This document shows positions 44,129 through 53,500 of a stretch of 64,000 bases of DNA, piece after piece; the stretch's first letter is position 1, and each line of letters opens with the position of its first letter. The position numbers and the translations under genes were made by a program. The notes beneath the pieces are model-generated. The model searched no databases. It was not told the origin of the DNA and was given only the letters and a program-made list of their open reading frames with translations. The stretch is from JAEZDC01 sp036676415 (GTDB lineage: Bacteria; Bacteroidota; Bacteroidia; Chitinophagales; Chitinophagaceae): the NCBI GenBank assembly GCA_036676415.1, contig JAKFCX010000029.1, positions 81,991 through 145,990 of the forward strand, given 5' to 3'.

Positions 44129-45167
44129 TAAAAGTTTAGATATTAAATCTAGGTTCTTTTTTGCACCAATTAATACTGGGCTTGCACTAAATGGAAACCC
44201 TACAGATGAGCTAATTAATTTTCATGCACTACGCTCAAATAAATATACCGGAATTAACTACGTAGGCAATATTTCTATTAATGCTGATAGCATAACAAAT
44301 CCTGGTACGTTGGCGATAACAGAAAGCATGGCAAATTATGAAAAGCTAGTTCAAAAAATTGAAGAAAAACAATCCTTGCCGGGAGCACAATTAGCCTGTC
44401 TCTATTCGAGATATCGACCTTTACGAAATTGGAAAAATCCCAATCCTGATGAATATATTGAAGCAATACAGAAAGAAATGATTGCTATGACCTTGAAAGA
44501 AATTAAGGGAATTATCAAAGATTTTGTAATAGCATTCAAGAAACTTGTCTCAGTTGGCTTTAAGGTGATTCAACTGCATGCTGCTCACGGTTATTTGCTA
44601 AATAACTTTTTGAGCGCCACATTTAATTCACGGAAAGATGAATTCGGAACAGATCGTTGTCTTATAGTAAAAGAAATTATAAATGGCGTTGGGTCTGTAC
44701 TTAAGGATATTATTCTAGACATTAGAATTTCAGCTTTTGAATTTGAAATCCAACCTAGTTTAGAAAAAAATTCAATTTCCTTTTTAGATAAAATATACAG
44801 TTTACAAGAAATAGATATGATAAGTCTTTCCAATGGCATTTATAATATTAATAAAAGATTAATCTATCCTGACAAAAGGATAGAAGAAGCATTTATGGTA
44901 AATATTATGAACAACCATATAAAAAGCCGAAGTAATAAAATATGGAATGTGTGTGGAAACATACGAGAAGTATTAAAGCTGCAGGATATGAATAACAACC
45001 TTACTTTTGCAATCGGGCGGCCCATAATTGCTGATTCCGACTTCTTAGTGAAATGTTTTGAGAATCGAAGGGATGATGTTGTCGAATGCCTATATAAAAA
45101 TCAATGCCACTATTATAGCTTAGAAAAGCCCTTCATTCAATGTGGGGTTAACAAGCATTTATTCTAA
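44121..45167 (+). CDS. Old-Yellow-Enzyme family NADH:flavin oxidoreductase
   Basis: This 348-residue FMN-dependent TIM-barrel oxidoreductase has the family landmarks: SRFFFAPINTGLALNG at the N-terminus, GAQLACLYSRYRP (flavin contact Gln about 90), and IQLHAAHGYLLNNFLSATFNSRKDEFG (about 150-176) with the substrate-activating His pair (153, 156). The C-terminal AIGRPIIADSDFLVKCF corresponds to the phosphate-binding loop. It reduces activated C=C bonds in known members; the present substrate is unknown. Its location between a deaminase-like protein and a thymidylate kinase is unusual. Start overlaps the upstream stop by 8 bp and the next gene begins 3 bp after its stop. Confidence 0.85.
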   Translation: MINKSLDIKSRFFFAPINTGLALNGNPTDELINFHALRSNKYTGINYVGNISINADSITNPGTLAITESMANYEKLVQKIEEKQSLPGAQLACLYSRYRPLRNWKNPNPDEYIEAIQKEMIAMTLKEIKGIIKDFVIAFKKLVSVGFKVIQLHAAHGYLLNNFLSATFNSRKDEFGTDRCLIVKEIINGVGSVLKDIILDIRISAFEFEIQPSLEKNSISFLDKIYSLQEIDMISLSNGIYNINKRLIYPDKRIEEAFMVNIMNNHIKSRSNKIWNVCGNIREVLKLQDMNNNLTFAIGRPIIADSDFLVKCFENRRDDVVECLYKNQCHYYSLEKPFIQCGVNKHLF

Positions 45168-45169
45168 AA

Positions 45170-45814
45170 ATGATGAAAAGAAATTTGTTCATAGCCTTTG
45201 AAGGAATAGATGGAAGCGGGAAAAGTACTCAATTACGGCTATTAGTTGAACGTTTACGGAAATCTGGTCATAAAGTTTATTCAACTTTTGAACCCACGGA
45301 TAGTCCTATAGGATCTGTTATCAGGAACATTTTCAAGCACAGAATTGAAGCTGACCACCGTACAATAGCAAGTTTATTTGTAGCAGATAGGCTAGATCAT
45401 TTACTAAATAAAACAGATGGTATCCTAAAGAAATTGGAAGACGGTTATACTGTCTTAACCGATCGATACTATTTTTCTTCTTATGCTTATCATGGGGTAT
45501 TCATGCCTATAGATTGGATTATAAAAGCAAACTCCTTGAGTGCTGATTTGCTAAGGCCTGATTTAAATATTTATATAGACATTGATCCCCATGTAACTAT
45601 GCAACGTCTTCATGAGAATAGAAGCTCAATTGAACTATATGAAACTTTTGAAAATTTAACCCTAGTTCGTGAAAAGTATTTAGAAGCAATTGAAAAGCTA
45701 AAATCTATTGAAAAGGTGTTTATTGTCGATGGCAGCCTTAATCAGGACGAAATAGCTTCACAGATTTGGCAAAAAGTGTCAAAAATAACTTGTTCAACTG
45801 AGACCGCGATCTAA
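45170..45814 (+). CDS. thymidylate kinase (dTMP kinase), accessory copy
   Basis: This 214-residue P-loop kinase has the Walker A motif FEGIDGSGKSTQ (about 10-21), the dTMP-binding FEPTDSPIGSVIRN, and the DR(Y/H) motif TDRYYFSSYAYHG. The LID region IDPHVTMQRLHENRSSIELYE is short, with Arg-containing residues before the helix. It should phosphorylate dTMP (or an analogue) to the diphosphate. Organisms normally have one housekeeping tmk; this copy is inside an AT-rich operon of nucleotide-related genes, so I infer a specialised role. The next gene starts 9 bp downstream. Confidence 0.9.
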   Translation: MMKRNLFIAFEGIDGSGKSTQLRLLVERLRKSGHKVYSTFEPTDSPIGSVIRNIFKHRIEADHRTIASLFVADRLDHLLNKTDGILKKLEDGYTVLTDRYYFSSYAYHGVFMPIDWIIKANSLSADLLRPDLNIYIDIDPHVTMQRLHENRSSIELYETFENLTLVREKYLEAIEKLKSIEKVFIVDGSLNQDEIASQIWQKVSKITCSTETAI

Positions 45815-45823
45815 AGAGAGTAT

Positions 45824-46297
45824 ATGGAAAAGGTAGATTTTATTCGCCTCAAGTTTGTACAGGAATTACATAATGAAGGAGATTATTGGAGACTACTAAG
45901 AAGAAAAACTTTGGTGGACCTAATTAAACTCGCTTTTTCAAAGTATGAACTTAGCCGGCAAGATGGTGATCTTGTAGAGATCATCAATCTTGGTTTAAAA
46001 ATTAAGATATTAGAGCACTTGCAGGAAATATCTTTAAGCAAAGACATTGAAGAAACACTTACTCAGTTTAATCAACAAAAGGACGAAATCATGCACTTTT
46101 ATGATCAAGCCCTTTTAAAAATATCGCATAAAGATATTAATCATTCAACGAGTCAGAAATATGATCTTAATAACGAGGTCCAATATCTAAAAGTTTTAAA
46201 TCTCTTAGAATTTTCTAATTACTCCGTTGATGTATTTGATGAACTTCTTCAAACTGCTTATAACCTCCTGCCTGAGAAAATTAGTTGTCAACAATAG
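45824..46297 (+). CDS. hypothetical helical protein, last gene of the nucleotide operon
   Basis: This 157-residue protein is predicted to be almost wholly alpha-helical, with many Leu, Lys and Glu residues and no signal peptide or membrane segment. I recognise no domain. It lies 9 bp behind the thymidylate kinase with an AGAGAG stretch before its ATG, and shares the AT-rich composition of the operon, so it is probably co-expressed and part of the same system. A partner or regulatory subunit role is inference. Confidence 0.6.
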   Translation: MEKVDFIRLKFVQELHNEGDYWRLLRRKTLVDLIKLAFSKYELSRQDGDLVEIINLGLKIKILEHLQEISLSKDIEETLTQFNQQKDEIMHFYDQALLKISHKDINHSTSQKYDLNNEVQYLKVLNLLEFSNYSVDVFDELLQTAYNLLPEKISCQQ

Positions 46298-46405
46298 TCG
46301 AGCTTATTAATTCCTGATGAACAAACCCTTAAGGGCCTGAGAATAATGGCATCCTGAAGCCTTAGGTCTTATCTGCACGGACAAGCTTCAGGTGGCCGAT
46401 ACTCA

Positions 46406-48640
46406 CTATAATGGCACTACTTTACTCATCCTTTCCAACACCTTGATAATATCTTCCAATGCTGCATTCACCAGTTGCAACTGGTCGGCAATGGTTTTCA
46501 TTACAGATAATTGTTTGGCAATAGCAGATGCCTCGCCAGGCACCTGTTGTTCCAGTTCCTGTTTACGGCTGGCCAGCAGGTCACGCAGTTTTTTGCTTAC
46601 GGGGAAGGGATCTGTTTTGTCAATGGTTAAACCGGGTTGCTGCATGGTTTGCTGCAGCGTATCCATTCGCCTGCAGGTATATTGCAACATGGGTTTTAAT
46701 TCGGCAGCATCATACCTGCCTTCATACTGCTCGGCATGGTAAGCCAGTGAAGCGATATATGAAATGAGCATGTGGGTGGCTGTTACCAGCTGGTGGTATT
46801 CCTGCACATGTTCCTGCTTGTTCTTCGGTTCGGTGAGCATTCGCTGCAGTGCATCCGATACATTGGCCAGTGCAATGAATGCTTCTTTGCGGCTGAGTTT
46901 GTACTGCAGCCAGGCTTCGTTGTTTTTAACGGAGAAGAACTGTGCAACAGAACGGAAGTAATCACCGGTCTTATCCATTGCTTCGCTAAACAACTGCTGT
47001 ATATTTTTATGTTCCCAATGCGGCAAAATAAAATAGCTGGCAGGTAAGGCAATGAGTGCACCGATGATGGTATCCACCACCCTGTCCTGCAACACCTCAC
47101 CAACACCAACGGGGTAGAGAAAATGAAAACTCAACACCACGTAGAGCGTGATGGCAGCAGTGCTCACTGCATTGTTCACTCTTAAAAAAGTATAGGCCAC
47201 CAGCATCGCTGCGATCATCACCGCTACCAGTGCACCACTGAGGGCAACAAAATACAATACGGCAAATGCAATCCCCGCACCGATGAAAGTACCGGTGATC
47301 CTTTCCATATTTCTTTTGCGGGAGATGCTGAACGAGGGTTTGAGTATGGTGGCAATGGTGAGTAATATCCAGTAACTATGGCCCAGGTCAAACAACAGCG
47401 AAATAACAAAACCTGCCGTCATGGCGATCGTGAACCGCAGTGCATGGCGGAAATAGGATGAGTTGAGTGAAAGATTAGAAAAGAGTAACCCGGTATTGAA
47501 ATTTTGAGAGGTGGTGAAAGGAGATATCTCTTCTTTTCTCACTGTCCTGCTAACTTTCTCAGAAGGCATTGTATAACGCTGTAACCGTTTGATGCGTTCA
47601 CCCACATCTTCTATACTGTTGAGCACCTGCCTCAGGCGGATAAAAGCAGACACGGTAGATGCATTGAGCTGTTGCTGCCGCAGTTGCAGGAAAGCCTGCC
47701 TGGTTTGCTGCATGCGATAATCTATGGCAGCGGCATTGCTGTATGCTTTTTCGTTCTGCACGGCCAGCCCGGTATGCAGTAAGGCATTGGCCAGTACCTG
47801 CAGGTGGTGATGGAAGGTTTTGAGGATGCCGCTGTCGTCAAAATCGCTGTGCAGTTTATTGTAATCCTGCTGTGCGGTCATGATCCTTTCCAGCAGGTCG
47901 CCGCTTTCCAGGAAGATCATCATCAGCCTCCGGCCTTTATTGGTAGGAGATTTTACGAAGAGCCGTGTTTTGAACAGCAGTTCCCTGAGGCCGGCCTGTT
48001 GCTGCTGGATCTTTACCTGCCAGGGGAAAAGTTGTTGCAGTATGGAAGGGATGTCGGCACCTGCTTTATAAAATGCAGTGCGTTGCTGCAGGTATTCGCT
48101 GATGTCGATCAGGTATTCGCCCAGCATTTGTGCAGCAGGCCTGTAGGGACGAATGGTATTGGTGATGATACTGAAGAGTGCATACCAGGCTCCGCCAGCG
48201 GCAAAGTATAATGCTGTATAGATGAAATGTTGATCCGTTACGCCCAGTGCTCCATAACTGATGATGAATGAGAGTAAGGCAATGAGGCCGATGCCATCTG
48301 CCCTTGGCCCGTAAATGCCGGACAGCGCAAACAGGAAACTGAACACTATAATTTCTGCGAGTAACAGCCATTCATACGATGCACTGGCACCTGCAATACA
48401 TACCATGGTACAATTAAGGAAGATGCCTGCGATCATCCCGTTGATGCGGTGGTGCAGCGGACCCGGCTGATCGGTGAGTGCAATGAACAATGCACCTAAG
48501 GGTATCGCCATCATGGTGGCCAGTAAGCCATAATAGCCCAGTACCACAGCAGGTAGCAGCACACAAACAGTGATGCGTATGCCCGTGGAGACATGCTGTC
48601 CGCTGATGAATTGTTTGAGGCTGAGGCTGTATGATTTCAT
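46406..48640 (-). CDS. FUSC-family inner-membrane protein (YccS/aromatic-acid-exporter-like)
   Basis: This 744-residue protein has two hydrophobic blocks: about six transmembrane helices at 25-175 and another set at 395-530, each with the FUSC pattern (for example the second block with HSYWILLTIATILKPSFSISRKRNMERITGTFIGA). Cytosolic helical regions rich in Gln/Leu lie at 190-370 and 540-744. This is the arrangement of YccS/YhfK/AaeB-type proteins, thought to export small aromatic compounds or to support envelope homeostasis. The ATG at 48640 is preferred; one in frame 11 codons upstream is possible. It converges with the nucleotide operon, which ends 108 bp away. Confidence 0.88.
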   Translation of the reverse strand: MKSYSLSLKQFISGQHVSTGIRITVCVLLPAVVLGYYGLLATMMAIPLGALFIALTDQPGPLHHRINGMIAGIFLNCTMVCIAGASASYEWLLLAEIIVFSFLFALSGIYGPRADGIGLIALLSFIISYGALGVTDQHFIYTALYFAAGGAWYALFSIITNTIRPYRPAAQMLGEYLIDISEYLQQRTAFYKAGADIPSILQQLFPWQVKIQQQQAGLRELLFKTRLFVKSPTNKGRRLMMIFLESGDLLERIMTAQQDYNKLHSDFDDSGILKTFHHHLQVLANALLHTGLAVQNEKAYSNAAAIDYRMQQTRQAFLQLRQQQLNASTVSAFIRLRQVLNSIEDVGERIKRLQRYTMPSEKVSRTVRKEEISPFTTSQNFNTGLLFSNLSLNSSYFRHALRFTIAMTAGFVISLLFDLGHSYWILLTIATILKPSFSISRKRNMERITGTFIGAGIAFAVLYFVALSGALVAVMIAAMLVAYTFLRVNNAVSTAAITLYVVLSFHFLYPVGVGEVLQDRVVDTIIGALIALPASYFILPHWEHKNIQQLFSEAMDKTGDYFRSVAQFFSVKNNEAWLQYKLSRKEAFIALANVSDALQRMLTEPKNKQEHVQEYHQLVTATHMLISYIASLAYHAEQYEGRYDAAELKPMLQYTCRRMDTLQQTMQQPGLTIDKTDPFPVSKKLRDLLASRKQELEQQVPGEASAIAKQLSVMKTIADQLQLVNAALEDIIKVLERMSKVVPL

Positions 48641-48687
48641 TTGCAGGGCAAAGGTGCGAAATTGCTGCCGCAAAGGGCTGATACTAA

Positions 48688-48752
48688 CTTTTTCTCTTGA
48701 TAGAAAAAGTTACAAAAAGATCAAGAACGCAGCATATACAGCAGCTGCGTTC
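48688..48752. repeat. structured dispersed repeat, partial copy 2
   Basis: Stem I CTTTTTCT (48688-48695)/AGAAAAAG (48702-48709) encloses the same CTTGAT loop as the other copies; ATCAAG is at 48720-48725. Stem II is GAACGCAGC (48725-48733)/GCTGCGTTC (48744-48752). The bases of both stems differ from copy 1 but remain paired. The 3' half of the element is not recognisable here. Confidence 0.75.
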
Positions 48753-49023
48753 AGCGCCTTGATGTGGCTGTGTAATGCTGTTGATGTAGCTGGGGAATTT
48801 TACTGAACTGTTTCCCTGTTAGAGTGGTCGCAGGTGTATCAGCGTGAGACTGCTTGCTTTTTTCACTGAAGCATTTTAAAAAGAGTATAACTCGTAATAA
48901 GTGAAAAAAGAGGCAGGTGAGATTACTGTGTTGGTGAGACCGATATGTACTGCAATGAAGGGCTGCGAACAATCTGACAGGTTTATTGCAACTTAAAACA
49001 TCAGGAAATTTATTGACATCGCT

Positions 49024-49149
49024 GACATGCTGACCTGTCCCGCAACTGCGGGAGGCTCTCGAAGCATAGTCTACGGAGAAATGACATTCCTACTTCTAAA
49101 CACCCTTCGAGTGCCTCCCGCTTTTTCGCAGGACAGGTCAGGGTGACAG
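49024..49149. repeat. long imperfect inverted repeat
   Basis: The left arm begins TGACATGCTGACCTGTCC (from 49024) and continues through GGGAGGC.CTCGAAG. The right arm is its near inverse complement, from CTTCGAGTGCCTCCCGC (49105) to GGACAGGTCAGGGTGACA (49149). The arms are about 46 bp with a few mismatches around a 30-nt centre. It looks like a mobile palindromic unit (MITE- or REP-like); no coding capacity. Confidence 0.65.
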
Positions 49150-49288
49150 CATCTGGTATCGCCATGCGTAGTAGCCCGGCAGTAAAAGATGAAGGCTTGC
49201 CAAGATGATAAATAAAACGGTTCATTGGAAAGTAAACATAGATTGGATAATATGTTCCTGTATATTGGTACCTATAACCACAATTTCT

Positions 49289-50167
49289 ATGGGATTACTG
49301 AACTGGATATTTGGAAAAAAAGAAAAACCGGTTGCTTCTACCATTGCATCCAACGACCTGCTGGAAAAAGTGGAGGTGATACCCGGCGTTATCTTACCGA
49401 GAGCTATGGCAAACCATTGGGATGAAATTGCCACATGGAAAAAGCGTTATATAAAGATCGAAGCAACGCCTGCTGAGCCTTTGAATCTGCAGCAAAGCAG
49501 TTTCGGCTACTACCCCTGCCTGCCAAAAGATTTTCCATACCCCGTAGATGCAGATAATAATTACATGTACCCACTGGCCCAGATCAATTGCAATGAGTTA
49601 CCGGCACTTGACAACTATCCTACCACTGGGTACTTACAATTTTATATCGCCATCAATGATGTATATGGTATCAACTTCGATAATCTGCAAGACCAAACCA
49701 CATTCAGGGTTTTGTATTTTACAAACGACGAGGTAGAAGATTTTAAAACCGATTATTCTTTCCTTGACGCCGTGCTTACCAATGAATACAGACCTGTGCA
49801 CAAACCTCATCGTTTGCAGTTCTCATTAAAGAATGAATACTTTGGAATGGGGGATGCAAGGTTTGAAGAAACGCAAATGAAAAAGCTGGATGAAATGATC
49901 GGAACATACCCTTCCATTGCACGGGCACTGGAAGACTATGTATGGAATAATTTTGAATCGAACGGTCATAAAATTGGTGGTTATGCTTTCTTTACACAGA
50001 CCGATCCGAGACACGATGTAAATGAGGACTACATCCTGTTATTGCAAATAGATTCAGATGCGGCAATAATATGGGGCGATGTGGGTGTAGCTGGTTTTTT
50101 TATCCACCCCGCCGATCTTGCAAAAAAAGATTTTTCTAAGGTGATGTATAGCTGGGATTGCACTTAG
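49289..50167 (+). CDS. DUF1963 (YwqG-like) protein
   Basis: This 292-residue protein starts at the ATG at 49289 (MGLLNWIFGKKEKP); longer in-frame starts are not family-like. The DUF1963 pattern is visible: FGYYPCLPKDFPYPVD, YPLAQINCNELP, GYLQFYI, then NGHKIGGYAFFTQTDPR and LLLQIDSD, ending IWGDVGVAGFFIHPADLAKKDFSKVMYSWDC. This family includes B. subtilis YwqG and several toxin-immunity neighbours, but no polymorphic toxin gene is nearby. No signal peptide, so cytosolic. Function unknown. Confidence 0.88.
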   Translation: MGLLNWIFGKKEKPVASTIASNDLLEKVEVIPGVILPRAMANHWDEIATWKKRYIKIEATPAEPLNLQQSSFGYYPCLPKDFPYPVDADNNYMYPLAQINCNELPALDNYPTTGYLQFYIAINDVYGINFDNLQDQTTFRVLYFTNDEVEDFKTDYSFLDAVLTNEYRPVHKPHRLQFSLKNEYFGMGDARFEETQMKKLDEMIGTYPSIARALEDYVWNNFESNGHKIGGYAFFTQTDPRHDVNEDYILLLQIDSDAAIIWGDVGVAGFFIHPADLAKKDFSKVMYSWDCT

Positions 50168-50558
50168 TACTCCTGTTTGAATTGGATCCTCCGACTGGCA
50201 CCCCATGTTTATTCATATGCAAGTGTATATATTGACAAGCAAACCATCGGCTTAGAACATTTTTTCTATGGCCAGGGCCTTAGGCTGACAGCATACCGGC
50301 AATTTTCCTTTGAATAAGTTTAAAAAAACAACCTGCGTTCCTTACACCAAAGCTATCTACAATATTCTGTGGAACTAAACAGGATTGCTTGGAGTTATTA
50401 AGCATCGAAGCCGGTCGATGTAAATCATTTTAACTGTTTTTATCCTTGAATACCAGCTGGAAAAAATGATGCACCACATTTTTTTTACGAATGGCTATTG
50501 ATGATGCAACCTCTGGCTAAGATGTTGTTAAAACGATTGCTTACTCAAATGTTTTCCT
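50168..50558. other. intergenic region upstream of the 1870-residue T9SS gene
   Basis: This stretch of 391 bp holds the promoter and leader of the T9SS gene. I see no gene, no clear consensus promoter and no strong hairpin. Confidence 0.5.
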
Positions 50559-53500
50559 ATGAAGAATATCTACTTTCTCTTTTTCGGGATCTTGATTTCA
50601 TTTTTCTCAACGGCCCAGGTAACATCAGTGAGTTCGGGTGCGTGGAATTCGGGCAGTACCTGGAGTACGGGCACCGTTCCCACCAGCAGTTCGCAGGTGA
50701 TGATCAATAGCGGTCACACTATTACCGTAAATGCAGCTGCAGTGGCGGGCAGGATAACGGTGAATGCAGGTGGTACGCTTAGTGCTTCCTCCGGCACTCT
50801 AGCTGTTACTGACTCGGTAGTGAATGCAGGTAGTTTCAGCGCATCGGGTACTTCCATTACTATTAACGGAACCGGCACAACCGGTTTTACGAACACAGGC
50901 ACACTGGCTGTATCGGGCGGAATGCTTACTGTAGGCCCTGCAGGTGGCGGGAACCGTGTAGTGCGTAATATTAGTAACGGAACGATCAATGTTTCCAGCG
51001 GAACACTGAACATCAACGGCGAATTTTACCACAGCGCACCATGTAATTTTTACCAGACGGGTGGCTTCATCATAGTTGACGGCAATGCAGGCGGTAACCT
51101 AGCCAACAGTGTACCTGCAGGCAACTCGCTGGTTCACCTCACCTTTGCGACCTATACTGACGGCGGTGTGATATCACTCACAGGCGGACAGCTCAAAATC
51201 GTTGATCCACACCCTGCAGGCAGTCTTGCCCTGCATTATGCCAGTTACGGACAGGGACAACGGGAGCTTGGCAAGGACCATAGTTTTATTTTTGGCGACA
51301 TCTCATCTACCGACCCGGGTACTGCAGTAGGCTTCCAGGTAGACCTGGCAAACACGGAGAACCTGGCCATAGGCAGTATGGTGGTAGAGGGATCACCGGC
51401 GAACAATCGCTTTGTTACCATGAAGGACGATCCGATCGTGATCGCTGGAAGCCTTATCCTGAATTACGGCAGTGAGTTCAGGCCGGGGCATGATGTGTAC
51501 CTCGCAGGTAATCTCAATATCAATATGGGAAGCACCTTAACAGTACCCGGCCTCTGGTTTACAAAAAAGAACCTGGTATCGGGTGACATTTTTACCGTAA
51601 CGACTGCCCAATCGGTTAATATCGATGGTATCATCAGGAACTCTGCTACTGCACCTACAGCGAGTGTGAACACGTTAATGAACAACAACACTACCGGCCT
51701 GAGCATTTCAGGGGAGCATATTCATGTAGCCAGCCAGCTGACGCTACAGTATAATACTTTGCTGGACATGAACGGCCTCATGCTTACACTGGGAACCAGT
51801 CCCGCTTCACCGGGCAGCATGTTCGCCAACGGGTCTTTTTCACCGAACATGCCCCGGGTAAGGAATGCAAGGATCAAAAGATTTATCGGCACCACACCTG
51901 CGGTATATGATTTTCCACTGGGATCAACGGGCTTTACCCCTGCCCGCAAACTGGTATCGCTCGATTTTGTGCAGGCACCTGCCACTGGCGGATCTATCAC
52001 GGTAGAATGGGTTAACACCAATGGCGGCGACAATGGCCTCCCGCTCCAGGAAGGATCTATAACGGTAGATACCACACTGCTTGGCTATTGGAAGATAACC
52101 CCGGGTGACGGACTGGCCGGTGGCATGTACCATGGTACTTTCCAGCCCATGCTCATCACGGATGTGCCGAATTATACAAAAACGGTATTGCTGAAAAGGA
52201 ACAACAGCACATCGCCATGGACCTTGCATGGCACGCATAACACAACCAGCAGCTACAATAATAATCACCTGACATTATACCGTACGAACATGACCCAGTA
52301 CGGGGAATTTGGTATCGGTTATTCAAACAGTGCAGATAATTCAGCCACCACGGTGGCCCCGGGTAACTGGCACAACCCTGCTATATGGTCTACGGGTTTT
52401 GTGCCCAATAGTAATACTGCCGTGATCATCGCCGGGGGTCATGAAGTAAATGTAAATGTCAGCGGGAATTACCAGGCAAAATCCGTCACTATCAATTCCG
52501 GCGGTGTACTTCGTGTACAAACCACTGCATTGTTTGTAACAGATTCCGTGATGAACAACGGTGTGTTATTTATGCAAGGTGGCGAGTTGAATATTACAGG
52601 TGTACGTGGAGCAGGATTGACCAATAATGCACTGATCGAAATGACGGGCGGGTATCTCCGTGTAGGAGGCAACGGCGGGTACAAAGACCGCAGTTTTACC
52701 AACAGGGGCACCTTTACGATCAGCAACGGTATCGCAGAGGTAAACGGCAACTTCAGCAATACGATCAATGCTCAGTTTGTTCAATCCGGGGGTGATATCA
52801 TTGTATCCACCTCGGCTGCACTGGCGGCGAACAGCCTGCCGGCGGGAACAAAAACCGTGGAGTTCCTAAATCCTTCAAATAAGATCACTTTCTCCGGCGG
52901 AACATTCACCATCACCGATCCGCATCCGCAGAATGAACATACACTGTTCTTCAACGATCCCGGGGCTACGATAGTCACTTCACCTTCCCACACATTTCGT
53001 TTTGGTGATGCGATGGGCAGTGCTCCCAGTGGGGGTCATGTGAATGGCTATTACATTACCATGGGCGGAACGCATAGTGGTCTGCACCTGGGTAACCTGG
53101 TAGTAGATGGCCCTGATGCTTTCAACAGGCATGTTTCATGGGATATCCCGGTGACCATACAAGGTAATTTAACCGTGAATGGTGGTGAACTGAAGCCATT
53201 GACAAGCACTACGCTCAAGGGTCATTTTACAGTGAACACTGGCGGTATCGCCACCTTTGAAGAAGCGCTGATCCTCAGCGGCACCAGTGTACAAAATATT
53301 GTCAAGCCGGGCGTGGTAAGGAGTGGCCCTACAGCACATGGTCATTTCTCTACCCTAATCATCAGTAACTCCGGTGGTGGCATTCATGCTTTTGCTGATA
53401 TCGGTGTACACCAGTTCATCTCGTTCACCAATGGCGGGTTCATCAATATGAATGGTAACACGCTTATCCTTGGTTCTCCTGCCGGCACGAGTGGTTCTAT

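Larger units (their letters stand above)
48641..49288. other. intergenic region with two repeat elements
   Basis: There is no gene in this stretch. It contains the partial third copy of the structured repeat (48688-48752), an 11-bp inverted repeat CTTTTTTCACT/AGTGAAAAAAG (48857-48867 and 48900-48910), and a long imperfect palindrome (49024-49149). Confidence 0.6.

Noticed and set aside
46353..46392. Inverted repeat CCTGAAGC/GCTTCAGG between the nucleotide operon and the FUSC gene as a terminator
   Set aside because: The arms are 24 nt apart and no T-run follows on either strand.
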